A stretch of DNA of 64,000 nucleotides. Source: Bacteroidota bacterium. Lineage in GTDB: Bacteria; Bacteroidota; Bacteroidia; Chitinophagales; BACL12. The stretch lies in contig JADJIS010000003.1 in assembly GCA_016706865.1 (NCBI GenBank), positions 186,001 through 250,000 on the forward strand, in the 5' to 3' direction. The position numbers and the translations under genes are program-made. The notes under the pieces were generated by a model. It ran no database searches, was not told where the DNA came from, and saw only the letters and a program-made list of their open reading frames with translations. The first letter of the stretch is position 1, and each line of letters starts with the position of its first letter. Below are positions 27,401 through 36,175 of this stretch, one piece after another.

Positions 27401-27800
27401 CTATTTCCGTACCCTGACCTTGCGCTTCATATTTGCCAAAAGTGCTTTTAATATCATTTGCCTTGTTTAATTCATCAACATATGAATTCGGTTGAAATGC
27501 TTCCTGATAAAGATGAAAATAAACAAAAGGTAATGCATCAGGTGAATTGTTATAATAGGTCAACGTCACCATCCCATCAATAATATCTGTTTTTTCATCG
27601 ATCTCTGCTTTTATCACATAATGCACGTCTTGCTGCCAATATCCTTCGAATGGCTTTTTATTTTTCCAATAATATGGATTTTCTGCACTGCGGTAAGAAT
27701 AACCCGGGCGATTGAAAACATCAGGTAATATCTGACTATAGCCCGAATTGAAGATTAACACGAATAAAATTGTCAAAAAAATGTTTTGCAGATGACGCAT
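24462..27800 (-). CDS. M1-family metallopeptidase, secreted, with long C-terminal region
   Basis: This 1112-residue protein has a signal peptide (MRHLQNIFLTILFVLIFNSGYSQ) and an M1 aminopeptidase N-terminal beta domain. The gluzincin core at about 390-425 has DGMEYPM (GAMEN equivalent), zinc motif HEVAHQWYFG and downstream glutamate in SLDEGFAQFLT. The last 350 residues are rich in aromatic/polar alternation and end in RYVVGVSRAF, which suggests an outer-membrane beta-barrel. That would tether the peptidase in the outer membrane. I used ATG 27800 because the 19 residues upstream disrupt the signal peptide. The promoter is at 27832-27839. Confidence 0.87.
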   Translation of the reverse strand: MRHLQNIFLTILFVLIFNSGYSQILPDVFNRPGYSYRSAENPYYWKNKKPFEGYWQQDVHYVIKAEIDEKTDIIDGMVTLTYYNNSPDALPFVYFHLYQEAFQPNSYVDELNKANDIKSTFGKYEAQGQGTEIEKIAIIKWDGVAVKKETTVIQDFSVIKVELPEPLKPGANITFQIPFKTYFDAGSLRRRMKKFNSGDFTHYDGVHWYPRICVYDRKAGWDTDQHLGKEFYGDFGSYEVELTFASNYIVEATGYLENEAEVMPKSLREKLDIKNFTSKPWEEKASVIIPYTEGDKKIWKYYAINVHDFAFTADPNYRIGETLALFNGKAVRCIALVQEGHAAYWQNAANYTKEIIETFSTDFSDYIWPKIVVADARDGMEYPMLTLDGGYDPSYRDLLMHEVAHQWYFGMVGNNETYRASLDEGFAQFLTAWGCIKIDGELRVQYPERDKYVAKYRNPEEMMMSEVYYAYLEDAARSKDMPLNTHSDMFNSALGHGGGYRHVYYKTAVMLYNLQYVLGDDLFLSAMKNYTEEWKLCHPYFEDFRNSIIGYTHVDLNWFFDQWLETTKNIDYGIKNVHKKSNANLDGQTLLNYDITFERKGQMQMPLDFIVILENGDTLNYYIPNNWYNKNEVKNISNPKGRIDRTYFENVISLPKWYGWDKLNEEYVAHITTTQKIKDVIIDPTNRLADINKLDNSWKCPVTLTFDSQISNYKDWKNYTMKWRPEIWGNSYDGLKAGIYFNGDYFGYKHKLEFTAWYNTGIAQGLLYDPEFTELNSEGNEIIDKKDDYDLFNFDLNYKTSTDRFLPNSNFIFDTKYLDGVFELKTGFEKKLGDGLRNTLSVYVKDLYFNKPEYLYNSDLIGREKNNSINIDYDHNYRYFKGSGKLIFNFRSNDLFSDYDFSRINMEAINFTKLGKFDLRTRYFIQFGSGSNIPFESSLMLAGANSEELLDDKYTRSRGFFPDEWVNFSETTGHFHAGGGLNLRGYAGYLAAETDENGELYLAYTGVSGTSVNMELQFNRLFKFKLIKFIKMEPYLFADAGILSIDEEFKSLSSLRADAGIGSAFTWNWFGKLETIKPITLRIDLPLFLNHPSFDEPDYFKLRYVVGVSRAF

Positions 27801-27831
27801 GTTCTTATTTGATTTGTGAAAAATATGGATA

Positions 27832-27839
27832 CAAATATA
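27832..27839 (-). promoter_or_regulatory. -7 element of the M1 peptidase gene
   Basis: The minus strand reads TATATTTG, a full TAnnTTTG match, 31 nt before the chosen ATG at 27800. It supports the shorter start. The -33 region has TTG-rich sequence but at non-ideal spacing. Confidence 0.55.
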
Positions 27840-27858
27840 GAAACCCTTAACAAACAAG

Positions 27859-28944
27859 ATGTATTACTTTATCGCTTTAACATTAATTCCGGGTATTGGG
27901 CCCGTTAATGCCAAGTCACTTTTAAGTTATTGTGGCAGTGTAGAAAAAATATTCAATATGAAAGCTTCCCAGTTACTTCGGATACCGGGAATTGGGGAAG
28001 CGGCAGCAAATGCTATTGTTAGTCACGATGTTTTTGCCAGAGTAGATGAGGAAATGTTGTTTTTGGAAAAGAAAAACGTACAATGTCTCACTTTTTTGGA
28101 TGATAATTTCCCAAAACGCCTTAAAAACTGTGTTGATTCTCCCATAGTGCTTTATTATGCCGGAAATGCAGATCTTAATGCGGAAAAAATAATTGGAATC
28201 GTTGGAACAAGAAATTCCACCGATTATGGGAAAAATATTTGTGATAATCTGATAACGGATATTCAGGCTGAAAATATTCTGGTTGTAAGTGGGTTAGCCT
28301 ATGGAATTGATATTGCGGCGCATAAAGCCTGTGTTAAAAATAATATTCCAACAGTAGGCGTGCTTGCACATGGCCTCGATAGAATTTATCCCTACACACA
28401 TAGAGAAATGGCCACAAAAATGATTCAAAATGGCGGTTTACTCACTGAATTTATGAGTAATACAAATCCTGACCGGCAGAATTTCCCCAAAAGAAACCGG
28501 ATAGTGGCAGGAATGATTGACGCTCTTATAGTGGTAGAAACTGCAGAAAACGGTGGTGCAGTAATTACCGCCACACTTGCCGATTCTTATAATAAGGATG
28601 TGATGGCATTTCCCGGAAATATCAACAGTAAATTCTCTAAGGGTTGCAATAATCTTATTAAAACGAACAGAGCGGCATTGGTGGAAAATGCGGCCGATAT
28701 TTTATCCTTAATGCGCTGGACAAAAAATGAGATTATACCAAAACAACAGCGCACCTTGTTTATCGAGTTTACGGAGGAAGAAAGATTGATTTATGATCTA
28801 TTACAGGAAAAAAAGGAGATAGGGATTGATGAGTTGACCAATAGCGTTGCACTCTCCCCAAGCACCATTGCGGGTAATTTATTGAATTTAGAATTTCAGG
28901 GAATAGTGGTTTCTCTGCCTGGAAAAAGGTATAAATTAATTTAG
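27859..28944 (+). CDS. dprA: DNA-processing protein DprA
   Basis: DprA loads RecA on incoming single-stranded DNA during natural transformation. The 361-residue product has an N-terminal helix-hairpin-helix region (IPGIGPVNAKSLL, RIPGIGEAAANAI) and a Rossmann-like core with GIVGTRNSTDYG, VVSGLAYGIDIAAH and VVETAENGGAVITA. A C-terminal winged-helix (about 300-360) completes the protein. All family landmarks are present. It is divergent from the M1 gene, with 58 bp between starts. Confidence 0.95.
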   Translation: MYYFIALTLIPGIGPVNAKSLLSYCGSVEKIFNMKASQLLRIPGIGEAAANAIVSHDVFARVDEEMLFLEKKNVQCLTFLDDNFPKRLKNCVDSPIVLYYAGNADLNAEKIIGIVGTRNSTDYGKNICDNLITDIQAENILVVSGLAYGIDIAAHKACVKNNIPTVGVLAHGLDRIYPYTHREMATKMIQNGGLLTEFMSNTNPDRQNFPKRNRIVAGMIDALIVVETAENGGAVITATLADSYNKDVMAFPGNINSKFSKGCNNLIKTNRAALVENAADILSLMRWTKNEIIPKQQRTLFIEFTEEERLIYDLLQEKKEIGIDELTNSVALSPSTIAGNLLNLEFQGIVVSLPGKRYKLI

Positions 28945-29131
28945 TTGACCCTGGTTTTTACAACTTTAGGAGGACAGTTTTTCCAGGATCGCAGGTAAAT
29001 TTCCCATTCATTCAATAACTGGTTAAGTCATTTCGCACATTATTTTGCACATTCTGCTCAAAGTGGGTTGTGAGGAATGTTTTGAATGTTGAATTTTCGG
29101 AATTATTAGTATAATTCTAAATCTCCGAAAT

Positions 29132-32100
29132 ATGAAACAACATTTTTTACTTGCAGTCTCTTTTCTGGTAAATTCAATTTTATTGGCACAAACACCGGAA
29201 AAAAAAGTTTTATTACAAACACATAATGGCGAATTCAATAATTTAATTTCTGCCGACCTTGACAATAATGGAATTGATGATTTTATTGTAACAGAAGGGT
29301 ATATAAACTGGTTTGAAGGAACCGGAGATACTACCTGGGGAAATTCGCATGTTATTGCAGAAGATGGATTACTTAATGTTAGTGATTGTCGTGTAATTGA
29401 TGTTGATCTCGATGGATTAGTTGATCTATTTTACATAACAGGTTATGGTGCGTATAATTTCGGTTGGCTTAAAAATCCGGGAGTTGTAGATGCAGAATGG
29501 ATAAATAATGAATTACCCGGTGCTTATTACGATTTTATCGGTTTATTTGATGTTGATGGTGATAGCGATAACGATCTTGTTTATGAAAACGACGGATCAC
29601 TTTTAAAGTGGAGAGAAAATATTGATATGGATTTTTCTGAAATTCATACAATACCTGATGCACTGCCATCTTTAGCTTCAAGCTCGGTGTGCGATTTTGA
29701 TCAGGATGGTGATATGGATTGGACAGGATATTTTTATGATTGTTGTGTAAAATATTTTGAAAATAATAGTGATGGCACATTTACGGAATTTATGATTTCT
29801 ACGGATGAATATGAAGATAATGTTTATACTACAGATGTAAATGGTGATGGTTATTCAGATATTATGATCACATATTATTATGAAATAGATGTTGCAACTT
29901 TTAACCCGATAACGAATACTTTTAATCCGGTAGCATATTGGGATAATGCATATGTTACCAATCTACAGTTTAAGGATATGGATAATGATGGAGATGAGGA
30001 CTGGGTAATATTCGAACAAGTTGGCGGCGATAAGTATATTTTATGGGTGGAGCGCACCATGGGAGAACCTATGTTGATGGATGATGTTGAATACCTGATT
30101 ACTGGTTTACCCTCCTTATCTCCATATATTTCATTAATTGATTTAGATAACGATAATAAATGTGATGTTTGGACCGCTAATGGAATTGGAGTTGATGTTT
30201 ACTTAAATCAATTACCTGCAGGATTTGCATCATTTCCAACAAGCCCGGAAAATACCTGTATGAGAATGGACATCAGTCGCATTTTTGATATTGATAATGA
30301 TGGAGATAACGATCTTATGGTAGCATCGCATAATGGTAGATTGGGTTGGTTTAAATATGATATTGCAACGGATTCATTTTATAGTGTTCATTATTTACCA
30401 AATTTTGAATCCAGTCCTTATCCTACATTGATGAAAGAATTTGATTTTGACTTGGATGGTGATATGGATCTTATTACTTCTTTCAGAAGTTCAGGAGGTG
30501 CAGAACAAATTGCTTATTATTGTATAAATGATGGCGACGGAAATTTTAGTATTCATGAATTTGATGATATGGCATTCAACGATATTTGGCTTACCGATGC
30601 CGATGAAGATGGTGATGATGATCTTGTAGTTATGCAATTTTCATCACCAAATTATTTGCATTTGTATTTAAATTCTGCAGATACCAGTAATTTATTTGTT
30701 TATGAAGAACAAATTACCCTTACCAGCACTTGGAAATCATTTGATATGATAGATATTGACAATGATGGTGATGATGATTTTATTGGGGCCAGATTATATT
30801 CAACGCAGATACAATTAATTACAAATATTTCCGGTGGAACATTTTCAGCTCCTGATCTATATTATACAACACCTTGTTCTTCAGTTGCAGCATTATATAC
30901 TGACGATTTTGATGGGGATGCTGATATTGATTTTATGTACGTTTGCACAACAACCGAAAATGTTACCCTTGCAACAAATAACCTTGGGAGTTTTAATTAC
31001 ACTGCTATCGGTCAATTTAGTGATAACCTGATCTCAGGTCCTTCGTATATGGAAACCAGAGATATTAATAGTGATAATATTCCTGATCTCATAAACTCAC
31101 AATATGCAGGTTCAACAGATATTAAATTGTCAACAGGTCCTGGAACTTTCATGGAAGAATATGTGAATATTTATTCAGAATTTGGACAATTTGGTTATTT
31201 CGATAATAATACAATTGTAGATTTTATTGGAGCAACTGATTTTGAATTTTATATTAATTATAATGCAATATTTTCAGCGCCTGTTTATACTATTTCAGAA
31301 CCTGATGCAACGTATTTAGAAGAAAACGGAACCTCCGATGGAGTAACTATAACATTTACAGAAATACCACAAGTGGAATTGAGGATAGATATTTATCCTT
31401 CCGGTAGTATTGATGCCGGAGCAGGGGAAGGTATGCCGGTGCAATTGATATTTTCTCCCGATGAAACGGCTTTGATCCCTCAAACTATTAGTTGGTTGGT
31501 TCCTGATGATTTAATTGTTGAAGATATTGTTTACAATAACGTTCAAATTCTAAATGATCCTTTAAGTTGGGGAATTTATGACGGTGCAATAAATGAAATT
31601 TACAACTATATGGTTACAGATAATGATGCCGGTTTATTTATGGACGTTGCCGATATTACTTTAACAGAAGGTGTAACAGCTGCTACGATTACTGGGCATT
31701 TAAATATTATCCCTACAGCAGAATCAATATTAAATATAATTCCTGATGAACATATTAATGCGGGCGAGGGAACAGGTGAAATTACAACCCTCCCTATAAC
31801 TTCCGGTATCGACGGATTAAATGAATTTATTTTTACACTTTCCGTAGAAAATGATTTTATTCATGAACTCACTTATTATGAAGAGATAAATTTTGATCTG
31901 AGTTCTGCGGACATACTTTTAGAGGAATTAATTGCGGATCCACTTCCGGTAATAATAAATGACAACGATTATGTTTCCGTATCAACGGCTTTTCCTGCAG
32001 GCACAATTACAGAAGAAATAGAACCTTTTACCATTGGATTTAATTTAAGCTCCGCACCGGAAGCTAACGTTATTATTCATGCAATTCCCAATATGCAATT

Positions 32101-32929
32101 TGATTTAGGTGCAGGAGCAGGTGTTCCGGTATCAATGACTTTTATTGCAGATGGTACTTTACCTGTTTATCAAAACTTTAGTGGAACTGCTGTGGAAGAT
32201 GCTGTTTATGAAGGACTTCATTCTGGAGTTATCACCTTTACAATTGAAACCACTGATCCATTTTATGAAGTTTGGACTATTGATGATCTGTTTTTAAATA
32301 TTATTGATAATACTGAAATCGCAGGTGTGAATGTTGCTTTTCCCAACACTGATTATTTTGTGGAAGGATCTATGGATATTCCAGGTGAATTAAGTTTATT
32401 TTCAATTCCTGATGAAGAAGTAATTGTGTATGCTACTCCGGATGCGCAACTCGATCTTGGAGGCGGCGCCGGAAATATGATTTATTTTACTTTTGAACCT
32501 AATGATACAGCTTTAATTCCTCAACAAATAAATATATCGGTTGTGGATGATATTTTAGTGGAAGGAGATCATATTGGTACCATTACATTTACAAGCGAGT
32601 CGTATGATATTCTTTACCAAGACATTACTATTGCTGATATAATTGTAAATATTACCGATAATGACAATACAGTTGCCATTGAAGAGTCTACAGAAATCTT
32701 CCCTGTAATTTATCCAACGATCAATAACGGTATATTCACTGTTGAAACTGGTCCGCTATCTGTTGGTGCAATTATTTCTGTTATAAATATGACGGGGCAG
32801 ATCGTTTTTGCGCAAACTGCACAACAAACGAATTCTATTGATATATCATCATTTGCTTCCGGAAAATATTTTGTTTTGCTTAACAATAATGATAAAATGT
32901 ATACAAACCCCATTGAGATCGTAAAATAA
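29132..32929 (+). CDS. Large FG-GAP/VCBS and Calx-beta-like surface protein, T9SS type A
   Basis: This 1265-residue secreted protein has a signal peptide (MKQHFLLAVSFLVNSILLAQ). About thirteen FG-GAP/VCBS-type calcium motifs fill the N-terminal 690 residues (for example DVDGDSDNDLV, DMDNDGDEDWV, DIDNDGDDDFI, DADEDGDDDLV). Four or so Calx-beta-like repeats of about 115 residues (700-1170) follow, marked by recurring DAGAGEGMPVQL, DLGAGAGVPVSM and DLGGGAGNMIYF. A T9SS sorting domain forms the last 70 residues. It is probably an adhesin or matrix protein stabilised by calcium. Aspartate content is very high. Confidence 0.88.
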   Translation: MKQHFLLAVSFLVNSILLAQTPEKKVLLQTHNGEFNNLISADLDNNGIDDFIVTEGYINWFEGTGDTTWGNSHVIAEDGLLNVSDCRVIDVDLDGLVDLFYITGYGAYNFGWLKNPGVVDAEWINNELPGAYYDFIGLFDVDGDSDNDLVYENDGSLLKWRENIDMDFSEIHTIPDALPSLASSSVCDFDQDGDMDWTGYFYDCCVKYFENNSDGTFTEFMISTDEYEDNVYTTDVNGDGYSDIMITYYYEIDVATFNPITNTFNPVAYWDNAYVTNLQFKDMDNDGDEDWVIFEQVGGDKYILWVERTMGEPMLMDDVEYLITGLPSLSPYISLIDLDNDNKCDVWTANGIGVDVYLNQLPAGFASFPTSPENTCMRMDISRIFDIDNDGDNDLMVASHNGRLGWFKYDIATDSFYSVHYLPNFESSPYPTLMKEFDFDLDGDMDLITSFRSSGGAEQIAYYCINDGDGNFSIHEFDDMAFNDIWLTDADEDGDDDLVVMQFSSPNYLHLYLNSADTSNLFVYEEQITLTSTWKSFDMIDIDNDGDDDFIGARLYSTQIQLITNISGGTFSAPDLYYTTPCSSVAALYTDDFDGDADIDFMYVCTTTENVTLATNNLGSFNYTAIGQFSDNLISGPSYMETRDINSDNIPDLINSQYAGSTDIKLSTGPGTFMEEYVNIYSEFGQFGYFDNNTIVDFIGATDFEFYINYNAIFSAPVYTISEPDATYLEENGTSDGVTITFTEIPQVELRIDIYPSGSIDAGAGEGMPVQLIFSPDETALIPQTISWLVPDDLIVEDIVYNNVQILNDPLSWGIYDGAINEIYNYMVTDNDAGLFMDVADITLTEGVTAATITGHLNIIPTAESILNIIPDEHINAGEGTGEITTLPITSGIDGLNEFIFTLSVENDFIHELTYYEEINFDLSSADILLEELIADPLPVIINDNDYVSVSTAFPAGTITEEIEPFTIGFNLSSAPEANVIIHAIPNMQFDLGAGAGVPVSMTFIADGTLPVYQNFSGTAVEDAVYEGLHSGVITFTIETTDPFYEVWTIDDLFLNIIDNTEIAGVNVAFPNTDYFVEGSMDIPGELSLFSIPDEEVIVYATPDAQLDLGGGAGNMIYFTFEPNDTALIPQQINISVVDDILVEGDHIGTITFTSESYDILYQDITIADIIVNITDNDNTVAIEESTEIFPVIYPTINNGIFTVETGPLSVGAIISVINMTGQIVFAQTAQQTNSIDISSFASGKYFVLLNNNDKMYTNPIEIVK

Positions 32930-33226
32930 ATAACTAATAAAAATTAAGAACTGCTATCCCCATGTAAAACATTTTGTAGATCACCGAACCGCAACAATCC
33001 CCATTATTGCGGTTTTTTTTATTGCACCTTTTTTTGAATAAGAGCCTGTTCGAAATATTTTTCAACAAGAACTCAGTTTCTTCTAATTATTAAATTTTCA
33101 TTCAAAACAGCTAGTAGCAATGGTTTGAGCCATTTAAGGGACAGTAGAAACCTGAAAATTTTCTTAAATGAAGATTTTTTATAAAAATTGATGACTAAAG
33201 TAATCCCTAATAAAAAATGGCTGGAT
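32930..33226. other. Intergenic region before pckA
   Basis: Apart from the terminator at 32987-33020, the region shows no gene, repeat or riboswitch that I can recognise. It is AT-rich and ends at the pckA promoter element. Confidence 0.6.
32987..33020 (+). terminator. Intrinsic terminator of the FG-GAP gene
   Basis: AACCGCAA (32987-32994) pairs with TTGCGGTT (33007-33014), extended by AAT/ATT inside the loop, followed by a run of eight T residues. It lies 57 nt after the stop. Confidence 0.85.
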
Positions 33227-33234
33227 TATCTTTG
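33227..33234 (+). promoter_or_regulatory. -7 element of pckA
   Basis: TATCTTTG followed by CA matches TAnnTTTG and lies 24 nt before the ATG at 33259. Its location inside the longer open frame (from 33217) argues that the shorter pckA start is real. Confidence 0.6.
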
Positions 33235-33258
33235 CAGCCGAAACAATCCGGCATCAAA

Positions 33259-34872
33259 ATGAACGAATCAGGAATAAAAAATCCTTCTGCTTCTTTAAGC
33301 AAGATCGGTCTGAACCATACAGCTAACGCCTTTTGGAATTTATCACCTGCCGAACTGGTGGAACATACCATCTCACGCGGTTTTGGAGTGCTCGCAGACA
33401 GTGGAGCCCTGGTTGTGGATACCGGAAAATTCAGGGGAAGAGCGCCAAAAGATAAATTTACTGTTCGCGATGAAAAAACTGCCAACACAGTAGACTGGAA
33501 CAATGTAAACTTTCCTGTAGAAGGGGAAGTTTTTGACAAATTGTATCAAAAAGTATTGAATTACCTGAGTTCTAAGGATATTTGGGTGCGCGATAATTAT
33601 GCTTGTGCTGATCCCAAATACCGGATCAATATCCGCACCATCAACGAATTTCCCTGGGGGAACCTTTTTTGCGACAATATGTTTTTACGTCCTTCCTTAG
33701 AAGAAATAAAAACACAAGAACCCGATTGGCTTATCATTAATGCACCCGAATTTCAAGCAGATCCAACAGTTGATGGAACGCGGGAAAAGAATTTCGCCAT
33801 GATCGATTTTACCAAACGTATAATTTTAATTGGTGGAACAGGTTATACCGGTGAAATGAAAAAGGGAATTTTCACGGTTTTAAACTATTGGTTACCACAG
33901 GAAAAAGGCGTTTTAAGTATGCATTGTTCCGCTAATGTTGGCAAGGATGATGATGTGGCTATTTTCTTCGGTTTATCAGGAACCGGTAAAACAACTTTGA
34001 GTGCTGATCCGGATAGGAGATTGATTGGTGATGACGAACACGGCTGGACAGAAGATAGTGTTTTTAATTTTGAAGGCGGTTGTTATGCCAAATGTGTGAA
34101 TCTTTCCGCAGAAAATGAGCCTCAGATATACAGTGCGATAAAATTCGGTTCCATCCTGGAAAATATTGAGTTTTATCCCGGAACCAGAAAAGTGGATTTT
34201 GCAAATATTACTAAAACGGAAAATACACGGGTAAGTTATCCAATAGAATATATCGATAATATCATGCAACCAAGCATGGGCGGACTTCCGAAAAATATTT
34301 TCTTTCTAACCTGTGATGCTTTTGGTGTTTTGCCTCCGATAAGTAAACTAACACCCGGACAGGCAATGTATCAGTTTTTGAGCGGATATACTGCTAAAGT
34401 TGCGGGCACGGAAGCAGGTATCACCGAACCTCAGCTTACATTCTCCACTTGTTTTGGAGCACCGTTTATGCCTTTGCATCCCACTAAATATGCGGAGATG
34501 CTGGGTGAAAAAATGCGTAAACACAAAGTAAATGTTTGGTTAATAAATACCGGATGGTCCGGCGGATCATATGGTACCGGTAAACGTATGAAATTATCCT
34601 ATACCAGAGCAATGATTACCGCTGCTTTAAAAGGAGAATTGGACAATGTCCAATATTTGGCGCACGAGGTATTCGGCTTAATGATTCCACAATCTTGTCC
34701 AAATGTACCATCTGAAATTTTAGATCCAAGAAATACCTGGTCTGATAAAACACTATATGATACTAAAGCTGCAAACCTTGCTGTTCAATTTGTGCACAAT
34801 TTCGAAAAGTATGCGGATAAGGCAAACGCGGAAATACTTGCGGCTGCACCAAAGGTGACTGCTAAAGTATAA
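33259..34872 (+). CDS. pckA: Phosphoenolpyruvate carboxykinase (ATP)
   Basis: This enzyme interconverts oxaloacetate and ATP with phosphoenolpyruvate, CO2 and ADP in gluconeogenesis or anaplerosis. The 537-residue product has FRGRAPKDKFTVRD, the P-loop GLSGTGKTTLSADP (kinase-1a, about residue 240), the metal motif LIGDDEHGW (kinase-2) and TRVSYPIEYIDN, all typical of the ATP-dependent family. I chose ATG 33259 (MNESGIKNP). The frame opens at 33217, but the promoter element at 33227-33234 overlaps that extension, and the shorter protein has the standard length. Confidence 0.95.
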   Translation: MNESGIKNPSASLSKIGLNHTANAFWNLSPAELVEHTISRGFGVLADSGALVVDTGKFRGRAPKDKFTVRDEKTANTVDWNNVNFPVEGEVFDKLYQKVLNYLSSKDIWVRDNYACADPKYRINIRTINEFPWGNLFCDNMFLRPSLEEIKTQEPDWLIINAPEFQADPTVDGTREKNFAMIDFTKRIILIGGTGYTGEMKKGIFTVLNYWLPQEKGVLSMHCSANVGKDDDVAIFFGLSGTGKTTLSADPDRRLIGDDEHGWTEDSVFNFEGGCYAKCVNLSAENEPQIYSAIKFGSILENIEFYPGTRKVDFANITKTENTRVSYPIEYIDNIMQPSMGGLPKNIFFLTCDAFGVLPPISKLTPGQAMYQFLSGYTAKVAGTEAGITEPQLTFSTCFGAPFMPLHPTKYAEMLGEKMRKHKVNVWLINTGWSGGSYGTGKRMKLSYTRAMITAALKGELDNVQYLAHEVFGLMIPQSCPNVPSEILDPRNTWSDKTLYDTKAANLAVQFVHNFEKYADKANAEILAAAPKVTAKV

Positions 34873-35021
34873 GATATACACAAGGGAGTTTCTCCCTGTG
34901 GCGGATGATGCATGAGCCATGCTTCAGGGCTAACTCTATGGAATCGGTGATAAAATTATCCTGTTCTAATAATGTTTCCTGTTTGTTTCCGATTTTTCTT
35001 AATTTCGTAAAAAGTATTTTT

Positions 35022-35801
35022 ATGCAAAGAGTCGGTTTAATAATATTTACTTTAGCGGCAGGAATAATATTTTGTTCTTTTTTGTTTAAAACAGGTCCAG
35101 AAAAATATTTAAAAAAACAAGGCTTCAGATTTATTTCATTATCAAATGAAAATAAGGAGGAAGGTTTTTTCATTTTTGAAACGGAGATTTCCAACGATAC
35201 CTATAAATATTTTTTGAATGACCTTAAATCAAAAGGTCGTACCGATGATTATGAAATTGCAAGGGTAGACAGCAGCGGATGGGAGATCGCATTTAATGAT
35301 TTTGCACCTTATACCAATTTCTATTTTCAACACGAATCTTATGATCAATATCCCGTTGTAAATATTTCTTATGAAGGTGCAGTATTATATTGTAAATGGC
35401 TGACCGAAATTTATAAAAGTGAAGGATATGATATAACTGTTTCTCTACCGGATTCAATTCAATGGAAAACTGCTGCGAAAGGTGGAAATGCAGAAAATAT
35501 TTATAGTTGGGAAGGAACTGCGAATGTAAATAAGAAAGGTTTTTACAAATGCAATGCAAAAAAGGAGGAAGAATGCAGTTATGTTACAGCACCGGTATAT
35601 TCGTTTGAAAAAAATAATTTCGGACTTTACAACACTTGTGGAAATGTTGCGGAAATGTTGAAGGAAAAAGGAAGTCACAAAGGTGGAAGCTGGAATAGCT
35701 CGTTGAATTACGTAAAATTAGATTCCAAAGATGAATATGCAGGTATGTCGGAACCTTCACCATATATTGGATTTCGACCGGTGGCGATCATTAATAACTA
35801 A
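35022..35801 (+). CDS. FGE/SUMF1-fold protein, probably non-catalytic (GldK/GldJ-like)
   Basis: This 259-residue protein has an N-terminal membrane anchor (MQRVGLIIFTLAAGIIFCSF, possibly a lipobox at Cys18) and a formylglycine-generating-enzyme-like domain. FETEISNDTYKYFL, YPVVNISYEGAVLYCKWL, LPDSIQWKTAAKGG, NTCGNVAEM, HKGGSWN and PYIGFRPV are in the family order. The region that normally carries the two catalytic cysteines and the RGGSW arginine is altered (KGGSW), so sulfatase activation is unlikely. T9SS/gliding lipoproteins GldJ and GldK share this fold, and the next genes are T9SS genes. ATG 35022 was chosen over the frame opening at 34905. Confidence 0.8.
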   Translation: MQRVGLIIFTLAAGIIFCSFLFKTGPEKYLKKQGFRFISLSNENKEEGFFIFETEISNDTYKYFLNDLKSKGRTDDYEIARVDSSGWEIAFNDFAPYTNFYFQHESYDQYPVVNISYEGAVLYCKWLTEIYKSEGYDITVSLPDSIQWKTAAKGGNAENIYSWEGTANVNKKGFYKCNAKKEEECSYVTAPVYSFEKNNFGLYNTCGNVAEMLKEKGSHKGGSWNSSLNYVKLDSKDEYAGMSEPSPYIGFRPVAIINN

Positions 35802-35821
35802 AAGAAAATTTTAGAAATACC

Positions 35822-36175
35822 ATGCGCACAATTTTTTTAGTTTTAAGTTTTTTATTGGTGATTATTTCTGATTCAAAAGCTCAAACGGGAGTTTGTGATT
35901 CCCTTGTCATTCCGAATGTTATCACTCCAAATAACGACGGATTTAACGATTTTTGGGTAATAGAATGTATTGAATATTTTCCCGACAATGAAGTACAGGT
36001 TTATAACAGATGGGGACAAATAATTTATCAGGCTTATGGTTATGATAATAATTGGAATGGAACATGGGATAAAACCAAAGGCGATCTTCCGGATGGCACT
36101 TATGTCTACATTATTAAATTAAATAAGGTCGGTGAAGAAAAAAATATTACAGGGTCCTTAACCGTCACGAGATGA
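35822..36175 (+). CDS. Minimal T9SS type B (CHU_C) sorting-domain protein
   Basis: The 117-residue product is little more than a signal peptide (MRTIFLVLSFLLVIISDSKAQ) and a gliding-motility-type C-terminal domain. That domain reads VIPNVITPNNDGFNDFW, VQVYNRWGQIIYQ, WNGTWDK and LPDGTYVYIIK. In known proteins this domain sits at the end of long adhesins such as SprB and directs export with the help of a SprF-like partner. Here no passenger domain exists. The stop overlaps the start of a PorP/SprF gene (ATGA), which fits an obligate pair. A remnant of a truncated adhesin is an alternative. Confidence 0.88.
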   Translation: MRTIFLVLSFLLVIISDSKAQTGVCDSLVIPNVITPNNDGFNDFWVIECIEYFPDNEVQVYNRWGQIIYQAYGYDNNWNGTWDKTKGDLPDGTYVYIIKLNKVGEEKNITGSLTVTR

